Program-made: the position numbers and the translations under genes
In this document: piece after piece, positions 8,410 through 18,098 of the stretch
How positions within the stretch are numbered: position 1 is the first letter of the stretch
Layout of the letters: each line of letters opens with the position of its first letter
Source: Pedobacter psychrophilus
GTDB lineage: Bacteria > Bacteroidota > Bacteroidia > Sphingobacteriales > Sphingobacteriaceae
DNA: 64,000 bases
Reading direction: 5' to 3'
NCBI RefSeq assembly: GCF_001652725.1
Contig: NZ_LWHJ01000029.1
Coordinates: 124,001 to 188,000, forward strand
The notes under the pieces: model-generated
Seen by the model: only the letters and a program-made list of their open reading frames with translations
Databases searched by the model: none
Told to the model about the DNA's origin: nothing

Positions 8410-10386
8410 ATGAGAAAATATTTGTTGTTTTTGGTAATAGCTTCTGTTTCATTATCAAACTGTAAAAAGCAGGATGATAATGCTGATAATTTTAATGTAA
8501 ACAACATTGCACCAAATGGTTTCAATTTTGGCACTTCAAAAAGCATATTAATTAATATAAAATTACTTTCTAATTTGGGAGAACCTATAAAAGGTGTTCC
8601 TGTTAAATTTTGCTTTTTAAACGATACAACAGTTGTATTTACCGCTTTAACAAATTTAGATGGCGCAATAAATTCTAAATTAACAATCCCAAGTTATGTA
8701 GAACAGATGGTGATAAGGCCAAATTATATAGGCTTTATAAAAGAAGCAAATGCTTTTATAAAAGATAATAGCCTGGACTTAACTATAGGCGGACCAAATG
8801 GTTTAAGTGGAAATGTAATTTTAAGTAGTGCTACTAATAATCAAGATTCCAAGATTAAAACGCTATCAAACAACTTTATCAAATCTTTGAGTGCCAATTT
8901 TTCATATTTGGGAACTTACGATGTTAATGGTCGTCCTAATTATTTAACTAGTAAACCTAGTGCGGTTAGTGCTGAATTACTTGGTTTTTTAAATGCCTCA
9001 TTACCTGAGGAAAAAAACATAATAGACCATCATTTAGTTTATCTTTCTCCCTCCGCTAGTCGCGATTTAGATGTTATAAAATCTGGAGAAATTTTTGTAA
9101 CCTATGTTTCTGAAGGTGCAAACTTTCAAAATACAATGGGTTATTATACTTATCCAACAGGTAAAAAGCCTAGCTCTTTAGATCAAATCCAAGATATTAA
9201 ATATATTTTCCCTAACACATCGGGATTAGGTTCTCGAGGAGGTTTACTTTCTGGAGACAGGGTAAGTCTTGGGAATTTTAATGCAGGTACTTCTATTGGC
9301 GTAGTATTATTTAGTAATGCCTGGGATGATGCTTCTAAAACTGTTAATCCAAATAAATATGAAAGGTTTTTTTCTGATAAAAACCTAAATCCAGAAAATG
9401 ATAACAACTTAAATTTAAAGCAACATTCTGTCTTTTTAGATTATGAGAAAGAAGATTTAGTAGTTGTTGGTTTTGAAGATACCAATAGAGAAACCGGAAA
9501 ATCTGATAATGACTTTAATGATATTGTAGTTTTCTTTAGTTCTAGCAAAGTAAATGCTTTTAATAAGCAAAACATGATTAAACTATCTGAACCCGTAGAT
9601 AGTGATGGAGATGGCATTTCTGATGATTTAGATTTATTTCCTGGAGATTCTAAAAAAGCTTACAGTGTGTTTTTTCCATCACAAAATGGGTGGGGAACTT
9701 TAGCCTTTGAAGATTTATGGCCTGCAAAAGGAGATTACGATATGAATGATTTAGTAGTTAACTATCGTTATTCTTACAATGTGAACGCCAATAATGAAGT
9801 TGTAGACATGAAAGCTGATTATAAAGTGAACCAATCTTTAGCATTTTACAAAAATGGATTTGGTGTAGAATTACCTATTAATCAAAATGTTATAGATGAT
9901 GTTAGAGGCTATATTAATAGTGGCAAATACATTAAATATAATCAAAATGGTACAGAGGCAGGCCAGGCAAAAGCTGTAATTATCCCTTTTGACAATCAAA
10001 AACTAATCTTTGATAATAACGTAAATTATTCTGAACCAATTAGGGTAATTATAGCGTTTTTAAAGCCTCAACCAATAAGCATTTTAAATGCAGCACCTTA
10101 CAATCCATTTTTGATAAGTGATGGTAGAAGAAGCTATGAAATACATTTACCTGGCTTTCCTCCTACTAGTTTAGCAGACAAAAATCTCTTTGGCTCTTTA
10201 CAGGATTTATCAAACCCGGCAATAGGAAAATATTATATAGGGGAAAACAACTGGCCTTGGGCTTTAAGTTTTGTAGAACCTTTTAATTATCCTACTGAAG
10301 GAAAACCAGTAAATCTAGCTTATCCAAATTTTAGTGCCTGGGCAGCATCTGGCGGAACTCAGTTTAAAGATTGGTATAAGCAATAA
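8410..10386 (+). CDS. LruC-domain lipoprotein (DUF4114/DUF4842 type)
   Basis: The 658-residue protein begins with a lipoprotein signal (LLFLVIASVSLSNC, with the lipidated Cys at residue 19), so it is probably anchored in the outer or inner membrane. An N-terminal sandwich domain (about 30-140) resembles carboxypeptidase-regulatory-like folds (GEPIKGVPVKF). The middle contains a DUF4114-type segment with DYEKEDLVVVGFEDTN near residue 345 and DNDFNDIVVFF near 368. A calcium-binding-like DSDGDGISDDLDLFP follows near 397. The C-terminal LruC region shows GWGTLAFEDLWPAKGDYDMND near 437 onward, its diagnostic motif. The function of LruC proteins is not established. It is a monocistronic gene, ending at a terminator shared with the convergent CBS gene. 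Confidence 0.85.
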   Translation: MRKYLLFLVIASVSLSNCKKQDDNADNFNVNNIAPNGFNFGTSKSILINIKLLSNLGEPIKGVPVKFCFLNDTTVVFTALTNLDGAINSKLTIPSYVEQMVIRPNYIGFIKEANAFIKDNSLDLTIGGPNGLSGNVILSSATNNQDSKIKTLSNNFIKSLSANFSYLGTYDVNGRPNYLTSKPSAVSAELLGFLNASLPEEKNIIDHHLVYLSPSASRDLDVIKSGEIFVTYVSEGANFQNTMGYYTYPTGKKPSSLDQIQDIKYIFPNTSGLGSRGGLLSGDRVSLGNFNAGTSIGVVLFSNAWDDASKTVNPNKYERFFSDKNLNPENDNNLNLKQHSVFLDYEKEDLVVVGFEDTNRETGKSDNDFNDIVVFFSSSKVNAFNKQNMIKLSEPVDSDGDGISDDLDLFPGDSKKAYSVFFPSQNGWGTLAFEDLWPAKGDYDMNDLVVNYRYSYNVNANNEVVDMKADYKVNQSLAFYKNGFGVELPINQNVIDDVRGYINSGKYIKYNQNGTEAGQAKAVIIPFDNQKLIFDNNVNYSEPIRVIIAFLKPQPISILNAAPYNPFLISDGRRSYEIHLPGFPPTSLADKNLFGSLQDLSNPAIGKYYIGENNWPWALSFVEPFNYPTEGKPVNLAYPNFSAWAASGGTQFKDWYKQ

Positions 10387-10417
10387 AATATCGATATCTA
10401 TAATTAATCTCTCAAAG

Positions 10418-10446
10418 AAAGTCAACCCTAAAAAGTTGACTTTTTA
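10418..10446. terminator. Bidirectional terminator between the LruC and CBS genes
   Basis: AAAGTCAAC (10418-10426) pairs with GTTGACTTT (10435-10443) around an 8-nt loop. A T-run follows on the plus strand and an A-run precedes it, so it can serve both convergent genes. Confidence 0.8.
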
Positions 10447-10447
10447 T

Positions 10448-10876
10448 TTAACTATTGATATAGGATTCTAAATTTTTGATGGTTTGTTTTTGATCTTCTA
10501 TAATGTATTTTACAACATCACCGATAGAAATCATTCCAGTCAGTTTACCATCAGTTTCTACTGGTAAATGTCTAATGTGCATATCCGTCATTAGTTTCAT
10601 GCAATGATCCAGGCTATCTTTTGGAGTAATAGTTTTAGGATTTGGAGTCATTACTTCTATAATTTTTACCTCTTTAGATGATTTACCTTTTAGCACTACT
10701 TTACGAGCATAATCTCGCTCAGTAAAAATACCCATTAGCCTATCGTCCTCAACAATCATAATAGCACTAATGTTATAACTGTTCATGATTTCTAAAGCTT
10801 CATAAACCATAGATTCTGGATTTATGGTAATTAATCTACCTTCTTTTTGAGATAAAATTTGGTGTACTGCTATCAT
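10448..10876 (-). CDS. Two-CBS-domain protein
   Basis: The 142-residue protein consists of a tandem CBS pair and nothing else. The first domain spans about residues 8-65 (VYEALEIMNSYNISAIMIVEDDRLMGIFTERDYARK) and the second about 75-135 (MTPNPKTITPKDSLDHCMKLM ... HLPVETDGKLTGMISIGDVVKYI). Such pairs bind adenine nucleotides such as AMP, ATP or SAM and usually act as regulatory modules. No fused catalytic domain is present, so the partner is unknown. The gene is monocistronic and convergent with the LruC gene. Confidence 0.9.
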   Translation of the reverse strand: MIAVHQILSQKEGRLITINPESMVYEALEIMNSYNISAIMIVEDDRLMGIFTERDYARKVVLKGKSSKEVKIIEVMTPNPKTITPKDSLDHCMKLMTDMHIRHLPVETDGKLTGMISIGDVVKYIIEDQKQTIKNLESYINS

Positions 10877-10972
10877 AATCAGGTTGTTTTGGTATTTATA
10901 AATTAAAGCAAAAAAATTTACAAATCAAAGGGTTAAAACATCCTCTCTTAAACATCAAAAAAAATAAATTTT

Positions 10973-12418
10973 TTAAATGGATTTATAATTAATTAAGTTT
11001 TTAGCCATTCCATTAAAAATGAAAATGTGAAAAGGCCACATTAACCACCAATACATCCTTCCCCATAAACCATTAGGTCTAAAAGTTGCCACCTGGCTTA
11101 AGAATTTTTTATCATGTCTTTCTATAACCTTAAATTCTAACCAAGCTTCTCCGGGTAATTTCATTTCAGCATATAACAAAAGTCTCTTATTGTTTTTATC
11201 TGCTAATATTACTCGCCAAAAATCTAAAGCATCACCAGCTACGATATGATTTCCACTTCTCCTTCCTCTTCTTGTGCCAACACCGCCCACTAACTGATCA
11301 ATTAAGCCACGCAAATTCCATAACCAATCTAAATAATACCAACCTCTATTACCTCCAATAGACCATATATTACTTAAAACTATTTCCGCATCCTTTTCAA
11401 ATTCTCTTTTTACTTTGTAACTTAAAGTTCCATTTTGTGGAACTTTCACCTGATCCATAAATGAGGTGTTAAGATAGCCTTTGTTTAAAGCATCTCGCCA
11501 ACTTGATACAATAGAATTTTGTTCAATTTTAACAAAGGCCAATTTTAAAGCTTCCTGATAAGTAAAACATTTCAATGGGACAACCTTCCTGATTTTATCA
11601 TCATGACAAATCACTTCATTACGCATGCTTTCTACTAAGCTGCTTGCGATGTTATAGTTTACAGAAGTAACAATGTTTAACCAGTAGGAAGATAATCTGG
11701 GACTTAGGATTGGGACAGTGATTATATATCTTTTTAGTTTTCTAGCTTTCGCATATCCCAAAAGCATTTCTTTATAAGTCAGGATATCCGGACCACCAAC
11801 ATCAAAAGTTTGATTTAAAGCCTTTTCATTTCCCAAAACTCCTTTTAAATAGGATAAAACATCTCTAATTGCGATAGGCTGGCATTTTGTCTTCAGCCAT
11901 TTAGGGGCAATCATCACTGGAAGTTTTTCTGTTAAATCCCTAATAATTTCAAAAGATGCGCTTCCGGAACCTATAATTATTGCTGCCCTTAAAAATGTAT
12001 GTGCAATTTTGCTTTCTTTTATAATATCTTCAACACCCAAACGTGATTTTAAATGTTCTGATAATACTTCATCGTTAACAATGCCGGTTAAGTAAATGAT
12101 TTGTTTGCAGTTGGTATCAGCCATTGCATTCACGAAATTTTTGGCAGAAAGTTCTTCTAAGGCTCTAAAATCTGTGTGGGCATTTCCCATAGAATGCACT
12201 AGGTAATAAGCTGCATCAATATCTTTTGGAATTGATTTTAAAGATTCCTCATATAATAAATCGGCTGTTATGACATTAATTTTAGACTCGACTTCTGTTT
12301 GTTCCTTAAATCTCCTTTTGTCTCTAACTAAACAATATACTTCATGATTTGCTTCAATTAACAAGGGCAATAATCTTGTTCCTATGTATCCATTTGCACC
12401 TGTTAAAAGAATCTTCAT
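10973..12418 (-). CDS. NAD(P)-binding SDR-type oxidoreductase with DUF2867 domain
   Basis: The 481-residue protein is a two-domain fusion. Residues 1 to about 290 form an extended-SDR Rossmann domain with the nucleotide motif TGANGYIGTRLL at the N-terminus and an NmrA/YbjT-like layout (AAYYLVHSMG near residue 70, TFDVGGPDILTYKEML near 205). Residues from about 320 to 470 match DUF2867 (GGNRGWYYLDWLWNLRG, then RRSGNHIVAGDALDFWRV, then WLMWPFHIFIFNGM). This architecture is widespread in Bacteroidota; the substrate is unknown. The C-terminal hydrophobic Trp/Phe-rich stretch suggests membrane association. The gene is divergent from the permease gene across 229 bp. Confidence 0.85.
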   Translation of the reverse strand: MKILLTGANGYIGTRLLPLLIEANHEVYCLVRDKRRFKEQTEVESKINVITADLLYEESLKSIPKDIDAAYYLVHSMGNAHTDFRALEELSAKNFVNAMADTNCKQIIYLTGIVNDEVLSEHLKSRLGVEDIIKESKIAHTFLRAAIIIGSGSASFEIIRDLTEKLPVMIAPKWLKTKCQPIAIRDVLSYLKGVLGNEKALNQTFDVGGPDILTYKEMLLGYAKARKLKRYIITVPILSPRLSSYWLNIVTSVNYNIASSLVESMRNEVICHDDKIRKVVPLKCFTYQEALKLAFVKIEQNSIVSSWRDALNKGYLNTSFMDQVKVPQNGTLSYKVKREFEKDAEIVLSNIWSIGGNRGWYYLDWLWNLRGLIDQLVGGVGTRRGRRSGNHIVAGDALDFWRVILADKNNKRLLLYAEMKLPGEAWLEFKVIERHDKKFLSQVATFRPNGLWGRMYWWLMWPFHIFIFNGMAKNLINYKSI

Positions 12419-12593
12419 AAAAATACTAACGTTGTTTTTAGCTAAGGGTTTTAAATTGCTATAAATAACTTGATAGTAAAAGAATTACGTAAAATTAATT
12501 GTGTGAATTCTGATCGTGTAAATTTTTAATATGATTGCTTTGAACTTATTTATTAATAATATGTTTAAATTTTTGGCTGTAACAATTTATAAG

Positions 12594-12609
12594 GTTAAGA
12601 TGTCTTAAC
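12594..12609. promoter_or_regulatory. 16-bp palindrome upstream of the permease gene
   Basis: GTTAAGA-TG-TCTTAAC is a perfect 7-2-7 palindrome in the 229-bp divergent gap, 38 bp before the permease ATG. A weak -7-like AGAATTTG lies at 12615-12622. It is a candidate operator; the regulator is unknown. Confidence 0.35.
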
Positions 12610-12647
12610 TTTAAAGAATTTGTATTTTTAGCTGCTAGCTTATTTAA

Positions 12648-13883
12648 ATGGATAATTTAGAAATCGTAAAAGTTGCCCTTCAATCTATAAAAGGTAATAA
12701 ATTAAGAACTTTTTTAACTGCATTAATTATTGCTATAGGTTTAATGGCCTTGGTTGGTATTTTAACTTCTATTGATGCCATTAAAGGTTCTTTAAATAAT
12801 ACTTTTGCAAGCATGGGCGCTAATTCTTTTACCATCCGTAATCGTGGAACCGGTATTAGGATAGGAGGAAATGGCAGTAGACCAAAAAATTGGCCAGTTA
12901 TTACCTACCGTGAAGCAATGGATTTTAAGGAAAGATTTACCATGTCTTCTGTGGTTTCAGTAAATACATTTGCAAGTTTTGGAGCTACAGTTAAATTTAA
13001 AAACGAAAAAACGAACCCTAATATTTCTGTTTTAGGTGCCGATGCTGCTTATGTTTTTACTGGTGGTTATAAGATTGCAGAAGGCAGGAATTTCTCTAAC
13101 AGCGAAATGGAATTTGGTGCAAGTGTGGTAATTATTGGTGATGAGATTAAACAAAAGTTTTTTTCTAAAGATATTTCTGCCATTGATCAAATTATCACTA
13201 TTGGTAGTACAAAATTTAAGGTTATAGGAATTTTTGCGGCTAAAGGATCTAGCGTTGGTTTCGGTGGAGACAAAGTTTGTGTAATTCCGTTGGCAAAAGG
13301 ACGCCAAATTATGGCAAATCCAAATCCTACTTATACCATTTCTGTAATGGTAGATGACCCAACCCAGATGGATTTTGTAAGTGGTGAAGCAACTTCTTTA
13401 ATGAGAAAAATAAGGGATTTAACTGTACAAGAAGATAGCAATTTTGAGATTACTAAAAGTGATGCCATTGCAGAAACTTTGATAAGTAATCTAAAATTTG
13501 TTCAGATTGCTGGGATTGCTATTGGCTTAATTACTTTAATTGGGGCAGCCATTGCCTTAATGAATATCATGATGGTTTCGGTTACTGAAAGAACCCGTGA
13601 AATTGGGGTAAGAAAAGCAATTGGTGCCAATCCCAGTTTAATCCGTAAACAATTTTTGTATGAGGCGATTGTAATTTGTTTAATTGGTGGTGGTGTTGGG
13701 ATATTTTTAGGGATTGTAATGGGAAATTTATTAGCTGTTGCCATGGGTGCATCCTTCTTAATACCATGGTTATGGATATTTATTGGTTTGGTTGCTTGCA
13801 TAGGCACAGGCCTGGCATCAGGAATTATTCCTGCTTCAAAAGCCTCAAAACTAGATCCTGTAGACGCTTTAAGATACGAATAG
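12648..13883 (+). CDS. FtsX/MacB-type ABC transporter permease
   Basis: The 411-residue protein has the MacB architecture: an N-terminal membrane helix (about 20-42, [21 protein letters not shown]), a periplasmic MacB-PCD domain (about 45-260), and a C-terminal FtsX domain with three helices. Conserved FtsX features include [20 protein letters not shown] near residue 305 and the ending [17 protein letters not shown]. MacB-type permeases transmit ATPase-driven movements to periplasmic partners for export of peptides, lipoproteins or drugs. No ATPase or membrane-fusion gene is adjacent, so it is an orphan permease here. The downstream DUF6503 gene is convergent, with only 3 bp between the stops. 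Confidence 0.9.
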   Translation: MDNLEIVKVALQSIKGNKLRTFLTALIIAIGLMALVGILTSIDAIKGSLNNTFASMGANSFTIRNRGTGIRIGGNGSRPKNWPVITYREAMDFKERFTMSSVVSVNTFASFGATVKFKNEKTNPNISVLGADAAYVFTGGYKIAEGRNFSNSEMEFGASVVIIGDEIKQKFFSKDISAIDQIITIGSTKFKVIGIFAAKGSSVGFGGDKVCVIPLAKGRQIMANPNPTYTISVMVDDPTQMDFVSGEATSLMRKIRDLTVQEDSNFEITKSDAIAETLISNLKFVQIAGIAIGLITLIGAAIALMNIMMVSVTERTREIGVRKAIGANPSLIRKQFLYEAIVICLIGGGVGIFLGIVMGNLLAVAMGASFLIPWLWIFIGLVACIGTGLASGIIPASKASKLDPVDALRYE

Positions 13884-13886
13884 AAG

Positions 13887-14621
13887 CTACTTAACTTTAA
13901 TGTTTTCTAATTTGATTTCAGATAATTTGGTCAGTTTATCCTGCTCAAAAAGTATGTGATAATCAGAAAGAGGAAGTTTTTCTTTTCCTTTGTATTCAAA
14001 ATTATCGTAGTTCTGAAAGTAATATTTATCGCCTACTTTTTGTAAGCCATCAATTGCCCTAAATCTATTTCCACCTTTACTATATGCAAAATAATCCATG
14101 CTATGATCCAGGGCATCAAACCAGAAATAGAATTTATCATCATAATGTGACCCTCCATTTTCTTTTTTAAAGCTAACTTCAATCTCATCATACGCCTTTC
14201 CATTTACCATAACAGATTTTAAATACTTTTTTTCTACCGCTTCATCATTTAATTTTAAAGGTAAAAGAGCAAAATAGGCTACTGAGTTTACAGATTCGGC
14301 ATATTTTAAAGAATCTTTATTTGATAAAGGATTAATTAGCCCATTTACCTCTCTCACAAAACCACGACTAGAAAGTTGATCTTTTACTTTTCCCAATACG
14401 CTATCCGTAAATGAACGTTGATAAAACCAATCCTTATCATTTAAATCTATAGAAAAGTGAGATTGTCTAAAATCAAACTCCAACACCTTATTATCAAGCT
14501 CATCCATTCCATAAAAATGGATGGATTTATCAACAATTTTTTGAGGGCTTGGTTTAAGATTACAGGCAGAAAAACCTAAACTTGCTATGATTACAGATAA
14601 AAAAAATTGATTCTTTTGCAT
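13887..14621 (-). CDS. DUF6503-family lipoprotein
   Basis: The 244-residue protein begins with a lipoprotein signal (FFLSVIIASLGFSAC, Cys at residue 20). The mature part opens with PSPQKIVDKSIHFYGMDEL, typical of DUF6503, in which a helix precedes a beta-rich half-barrel. Later blocks are FDFRQSHFSI, VNGLINPLSNKDSLKYAESVN-like text and FYFWFDALDHSMDYFAY. The fold resembles LolA/LolB-like lipoprotein carriers in outline, but no function is established and none is claimed. The stop is 3 bp from the permease stop on the other strand. Confidence 0.75.
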   Translation of the reverse strand: MQKNQFFLSVIIASLGFSACNLKPSPQKIVDKSIHFYGMDELDNKVLEFDFRQSHFSIDLNDKDWFYQRSFTDSVLGKVKDQLSSRGFVREVNGLINPLSNKDSLKYAESVNSVAYFALLPLKLNDEAVEKKYLKSVMVNGKAYDEIEVSFKKENGGSHYDDKFYFWFDALDHSMDYFAYSKGGNRFRAIDGLQKVGDKYYFQNYDNFEYKGKEKLPLSDYHILFEQDKLTKLSEIKLENIKVK

Positions 14622-14681
14622 GGCGGTAAATTTAGTGATTTTGATTTCTCTTTAAACACTCTGATTATAAAAAACCAATCG

Positions 14682-14689
14682 TATTTTTG
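14682..14689 (+). promoter_or_regulatory. -7 promoter box TATTTTTG immediately before the 14696 gene
   Basis: TATTTTTG matches TAnnTTTG exactly and ends 6 bp before the ATG at 14696. It implies a leaderless or near-leaderless transcript. It overlaps an in-frame TTG at 14687, so that TTG cannot be the start if this promoter is used. Confidence 0.55.
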
Positions 14690-14695
14690 CGGCTT

Positions 14696-15679
14696 ATGCA
14701 ATCCAAACTATACCAACCATTTAATAAAATGCAATTTGATGATGCACATTGCTTTTTAAGTGGGGAAAAAATCGATACAAAAGAAAAGCATTCCATTTTT
14801 GCAGATTGGCTTTCAGAAATCTATCATTTAAAAGATATGCCTTTTAAGATGTTGGACGAAAGTATGAAAACCTATGCTGACATTAAAGTACCATGTTCAG
14901 CAGAAACGGCTATTCATCTAAGTACTTTAGAAGATAAAATACAAAATGCTTTTGAGGGTGGTTATAATGATGTTATAAAACTTGAGGAAGATCAAATTTT
15001 TTTATGGGTCTCAAAAACAGTATACGGAGTTATATTTAACGAAATACAATCGGCAATTAAACAACAAAATAGCTTTGCAGAAGGCTTTAACATGTCGCAA
15101 GGACTTATACATAAATTTAGCCTATTGCAAACCATGTTGCAAAAAGTAAATCAACCAATTGTTTTTGAGGAATTTAAACCTTACTCACTTTTTATTACAA
15201 AGGTTAATAATGTAGAAAATGAATTTGCTTATCGCGATGAAATCAATACACTTACTTTTTCTTTAAGGATGAAGGATTTTGGAATCCTGATTAATCTACA
15301 AGATAATGGAGCAAATAAACTTTATCATGAAGAAGTTTGGGGAAAAATAAATGGAAAAACATTACACCCTATCCAGTTTGAAGAGCTTTGTGCGAAGGTT
15401 TTTTATTCGGCATATTTATTTAACCGTTTACCAGAATACCATATTATTACAACAGAGGATACAATTTATATTGAAGCAATGCCTTTACGTGGCATGAATA
15501 ACAAACCCATTTTTGATGAATGGCAGTTTAAAACATACGGACAAGTTGTAGAGAATTTTTGGAAGCGCTGGGGCTTTTTATTGTTAGAGATTATTAAAAA
15601 ACCAGAAAAACCCATGAGTTTTCTTTTTGATGAGAATGGGGATTTTGTAAATGCTGAAAAGATTGAATTGCCGCTATAG
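14696..15679 (+). CDS. Conserved protein of unknown function (327 residues)
   Basis: I do not recognise a named family. The protein is soluble by eye, with no signal peptide or membrane helix. It begins MQSKLYQPFNKMQFDDAHCFLSGE, in which the Phe-Asp-Asp-Ala-His-Cys segment could be a binding site. Residues 70-140 look helical (ETAIHLSTLEDKIQNAFEGG). The second half is mixed alpha/beta with DEINTLTFSLRMKDFGILI near residue 180 and an aromatic C-terminus (VENFWKRWGFLLLEI). The ATG at 14696 is preferred over the TTG at 14687 because that TTG lies inside a -7 box. It is monocistronic and divergent from the DUF6503 gene, with a repeat-rich gap downstream. Confidence 0.8.
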   Translation: MQSKLYQPFNKMQFDDAHCFLSGEKIDTKEKHSIFADWLSEIYHLKDMPFKMLDESMKTYADIKVPCSAETAIHLSTLEDKIQNAFEGGYNDVIKLEEDQIFLWVSKTVYGVIFNEIQSAIKQQNSFAEGFNMSQGLIHKFSLLQTMLQKVNQPIVFEEFKPYSLFITKVNNVENEFAYRDEINTLTFSLRMKDFGILINLQDNGANKLYHEEVWGKINGKTLHPIQFEELCAKVFYSAYLFNRLPEYHIITTEDTIYIEAMPLRGMNNKPIFDEWQFKTYGQVVENFWKRWGFLLLEIIKKPEKPMSFLFDENGDFVNAEKIELPL

Positions 15680-15689
15680 TTTTATTTAG

Positions 15690-15842
15690 CTACTGATGCA
15701 CTAATCTTATTTAAAGTAAAATGAAATTGTCTGAATCTTGATTTTCAGTATTAAAAGATTAGCAAGATTCAGAACGATTCAAATTCGTAAAATCTCAAAC
15801 CATTCAAATTAGTGTTTATTAGTGTAATTAGTGGCAACCTTT
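15690..15842. repeat. Intergenic inverted repeat and ATTAGTG word repeat
   Basis: CTGAATCTTG (15731-15740) and CAAGATTCAG (15763-15772) form a perfect 10-bp inverted repeat. A run of related words follows, up to about 15835: TTCAAATTCGTAAAAT, TTCAAATTAGTG, TTATTAGTGTAATTAGTGGC. There is no coding potential in the 262-bp gap. The remainder up to 15941 shows nothing else. Confidence 0.5.
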
Positions 15843-15941
15843 TTACCTGTAAACTCTGTAGTTAACTTTGCTTTTCAGTGGTTAGATAATTATTTCAAAC
15901 ATTTTTACTAGCTTTAAAACCAAACAAAATTCAGCCATAAA

Positions 15942-18098
15942 ATGAAAAAATTATCCATTCTAATTCTTTCAGCAATTACTTTTGCAGCCTGTAATAATGA
16001 AAAGAAATCTACTTCCGACAATATGATAGCTCCAGCCGATACCATTAAAACTTTGCCTTATCCAAAAACAGCAAAAGGAAATGTAACTGATAATTATTTT
16101 GGGACAAATGTTGCTGATCCTTATCGTTGGTTAGAAAACGATACTTCTGAAGAAACTAAAGCCTGGGTTGTTGCAGAAAATAAAGTGACGCAAGATTACC
16201 TATCTCAAATTCCTTATCGGGATGCTATCAAGAAAAAGTTAGAAGTTTTATGGAATTATGAGAAGTTCTCTGCTCCTTTTAAAGAAGGCAGATATACTTA
16301 TTTCTATAAAAATGACGGTCTTCAAAATCAGTCCGTTTTGTACCGACAATTAGAAGATAGCGAACCAGAAATTTTCTTGAATCCTAATGAGTTTTCTGGT
16401 GATGGAACTACTTCCTTAGCGGGAATAGAATTTTCTAAAAACGGTAATTTAGCTGCCTATCAATTATCAGAAGGCGGATCAGATTGGAGAAAAGTGATCG
16501 TGATTAAAACTGAAGATAAAACCAGTGTTGGCGATACCTTAACGGATGTTAAATTTTCTGGTTTGGCTTGGCGAGGCACAGAAGGTTTTTATTACAGTAG
16601 TTATGATAAACCCGCAGAAGGTTCCCAATTATCGGGTTTAACCCAATACCATAAATTATATTTTCACCAATTAGGTACGCCACAATCTCAAGATAAACTC
16701 ATCTTTGGGGGTAATGAAAACCAGCGAAGATATATAGGCGCTTATTTGACAGAAGATGAGCGGTTTTTGGTAATTTCGGCAGCCAATTCAACTACCGGAA
16801 ATGAACTTTACTTTAAAGATTTAAGCAAACCTAACAGTGCAATAGTAAAAGTAGTTGGTGGTTTTGATACGGAACAAAGCATCCTCACTAATAAAGAAAA
16901 CGTTCTTTATATCTATACCAATTACAATGCGCCAAACTTTCGTTTAGTTACTGTTGACGCTGCTAATCCATCAAAAGAAAACTGGAAAGACATCATCCCA
17001 GAAACTGAAAATGTGATGACCGCCAGCATAGGTGGTGGTAAAATATTTGCCGATTATTTGAAGGATGCCACATCCTTTGTTGTTCAGTTTGATATGTCAG
17101 GAAAAAAGGAAAGAGAAATTGCTCTTCCGGGAATAGGAACTGCATCAGGTTTCAGCGCTAAAAAAGTGGAGAAAGAATTGTATTTCAGCTTTACTTCCTA
17201 TGTTTATCCTTCCACTATTTTTAAATATAATATAGAAAGTGGTCAATCAGAAATTTATAAAAAGTCTGGCGTTCAGTTTGATCCTTCTAATTATGAGTCT
17301 AAGCAGGTCTTTTATAATTCTAAAGACGGCACAAAAATTCCGATGATCATTACCTATAAAAAAGGTATCGAGCTAAATGGTAAAAACCCAACCATGCTTT
17401 ATGCTTATGGCGGTTTCAGCATCAGTTTAACACCTGCTTTTTCTACTTCAAATATTATTTTGTTAGAACAGGGAGGAGTATATGCTGTCCCAAATTTACG
17501 TGGTGGCGGCGAGTATGGTGAGAAATGGCATATTGCAGGTACTAAAAAGCAAAAACAAAATGTTTTCGATGATTTTATAGCAGCAGCACAATATTTAATA
17601 GACCAAAAATATACTTCAACACCTTATTTGGCAATTTCTGGTGGCTCAAATGGCGGACTTCTAGTTGGTGCAACCATGACGCAAAGACCAGAACTATTTA
17701 AAGTTGCTTTTCCTGCCGTAGGTGTACTAGATATGTTGCGCTATAATAAATTTACCGCTGGTGCGGGATGGGCTTATGATTACGGAACTGCAGAAGACTC
17801 TAAAGAAATGTTTGATTATTTATATAAATATTCTCCATATAGTGCTTTAAAACAAGGAACGAATTATCCCGCAACAATGGTAACCACGGCAGATCATGAT
17901 GATAGAGTTGTACCTGCCCATTCTTTTAAATTTGCTGCTCGTTTGCAAGAATATCATGAAGGGAATAATCCAGTTTTAATTAGGATAGAAAGCAATGCCG
18001 GCCACGGAGCAGGTAAACCAACTTCAAAAATAATTGAAGAACAAGCCGATAAATGGGCATTTATGTTTCATAATATGGGTTTGAGTTATGTGAAATAG
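15942..18098 (+). CDS. Prolyl oligopeptidase family serine peptidase (S9A), lipoprotein
   Basis: This peptidase cleaves short peptides after proline. The 718-residue protein starts with a lipoprotein signal (SILILSAITFAAC, Cys at residue 17), so it is exported and membrane-anchored. Residues of about 40-110 form the N-terminal cap (YPKTAKGNVTDNYFGT, DPYRWLENDTSEET). Residues 110-440 form the seven-bladed propeller, and the rest is the alpha/beta-hydrolase domain. The catalytic residues are the Ser in SGGSNGGLL near 569, the Asp in DHDDRVVPAH near 651, and the His in NAGHGAGKP near 688. GGFSISLTPAFS and NLRGGGEYGEKWH are also diagnostic. It is monocistronic. Confidence 0.95.
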   Translation: MKKLSILILSAITFAACNNEKKSTSDNMIAPADTIKTLPYPKTAKGNVTDNYFGTNVADPYRWLENDTSEETKAWVVAENKVTQDYLSQIPYRDAIKKKLEVLWNYEKFSAPFKEGRYTYFYKNDGLQNQSVLYRQLEDSEPEIFLNPNEFSGDGTTSLAGIEFSKNGNLAAYQLSEGGSDWRKVIVIKTEDKTSVGDTLTDVKFSGLAWRGTEGFYYSSYDKPAEGSQLSGLTQYHKLYFHQLGTPQSQDKLIFGGNENQRRYIGAYLTEDERFLVISAANSTTGNELYFKDLSKPNSAIVKVVGGFDTEQSILTNKENVLYIYTNYNAPNFRLVTVDAANPSKENWKDIIPETENVMTASIGGGKIFADYLKDATSFVVQFDMSGKKEREIALPGIGTASGFSAKKVEKELYFSFTSYVYPSTIFKYNIESGQSEIYKKSGVQFDPSNYESKQVFYNSKDGTKIPMIITYKKGIELNGKNPTMLYAYGGFSISLTPAFSTSNIILLEQGGVYAVPNLRGGGEYGEKWHIAGTKKQKQNVFDDFIAAAQYLIDQKYTSTPYLAISGGSNGGLLVGATMTQRPELFKVAFPAVGVLDMLRYNKFTAGAGWAYDYGTAEDSKEMFDYLYKYSPYSALKQGTNYPATMVTTADHDDRVVPAHSFKFAARLQEYHEGNNPVLIRIESNAGHGAGKPTSKIIEEQADKWAFMFHNMGLSYVK

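Noticed and set aside
13502-13807. 101-codon minus-strand frame over the permease gene
   Set aside because: It is a shadow of hydrophobic FtsX-domain codons; the sense gene is clear.
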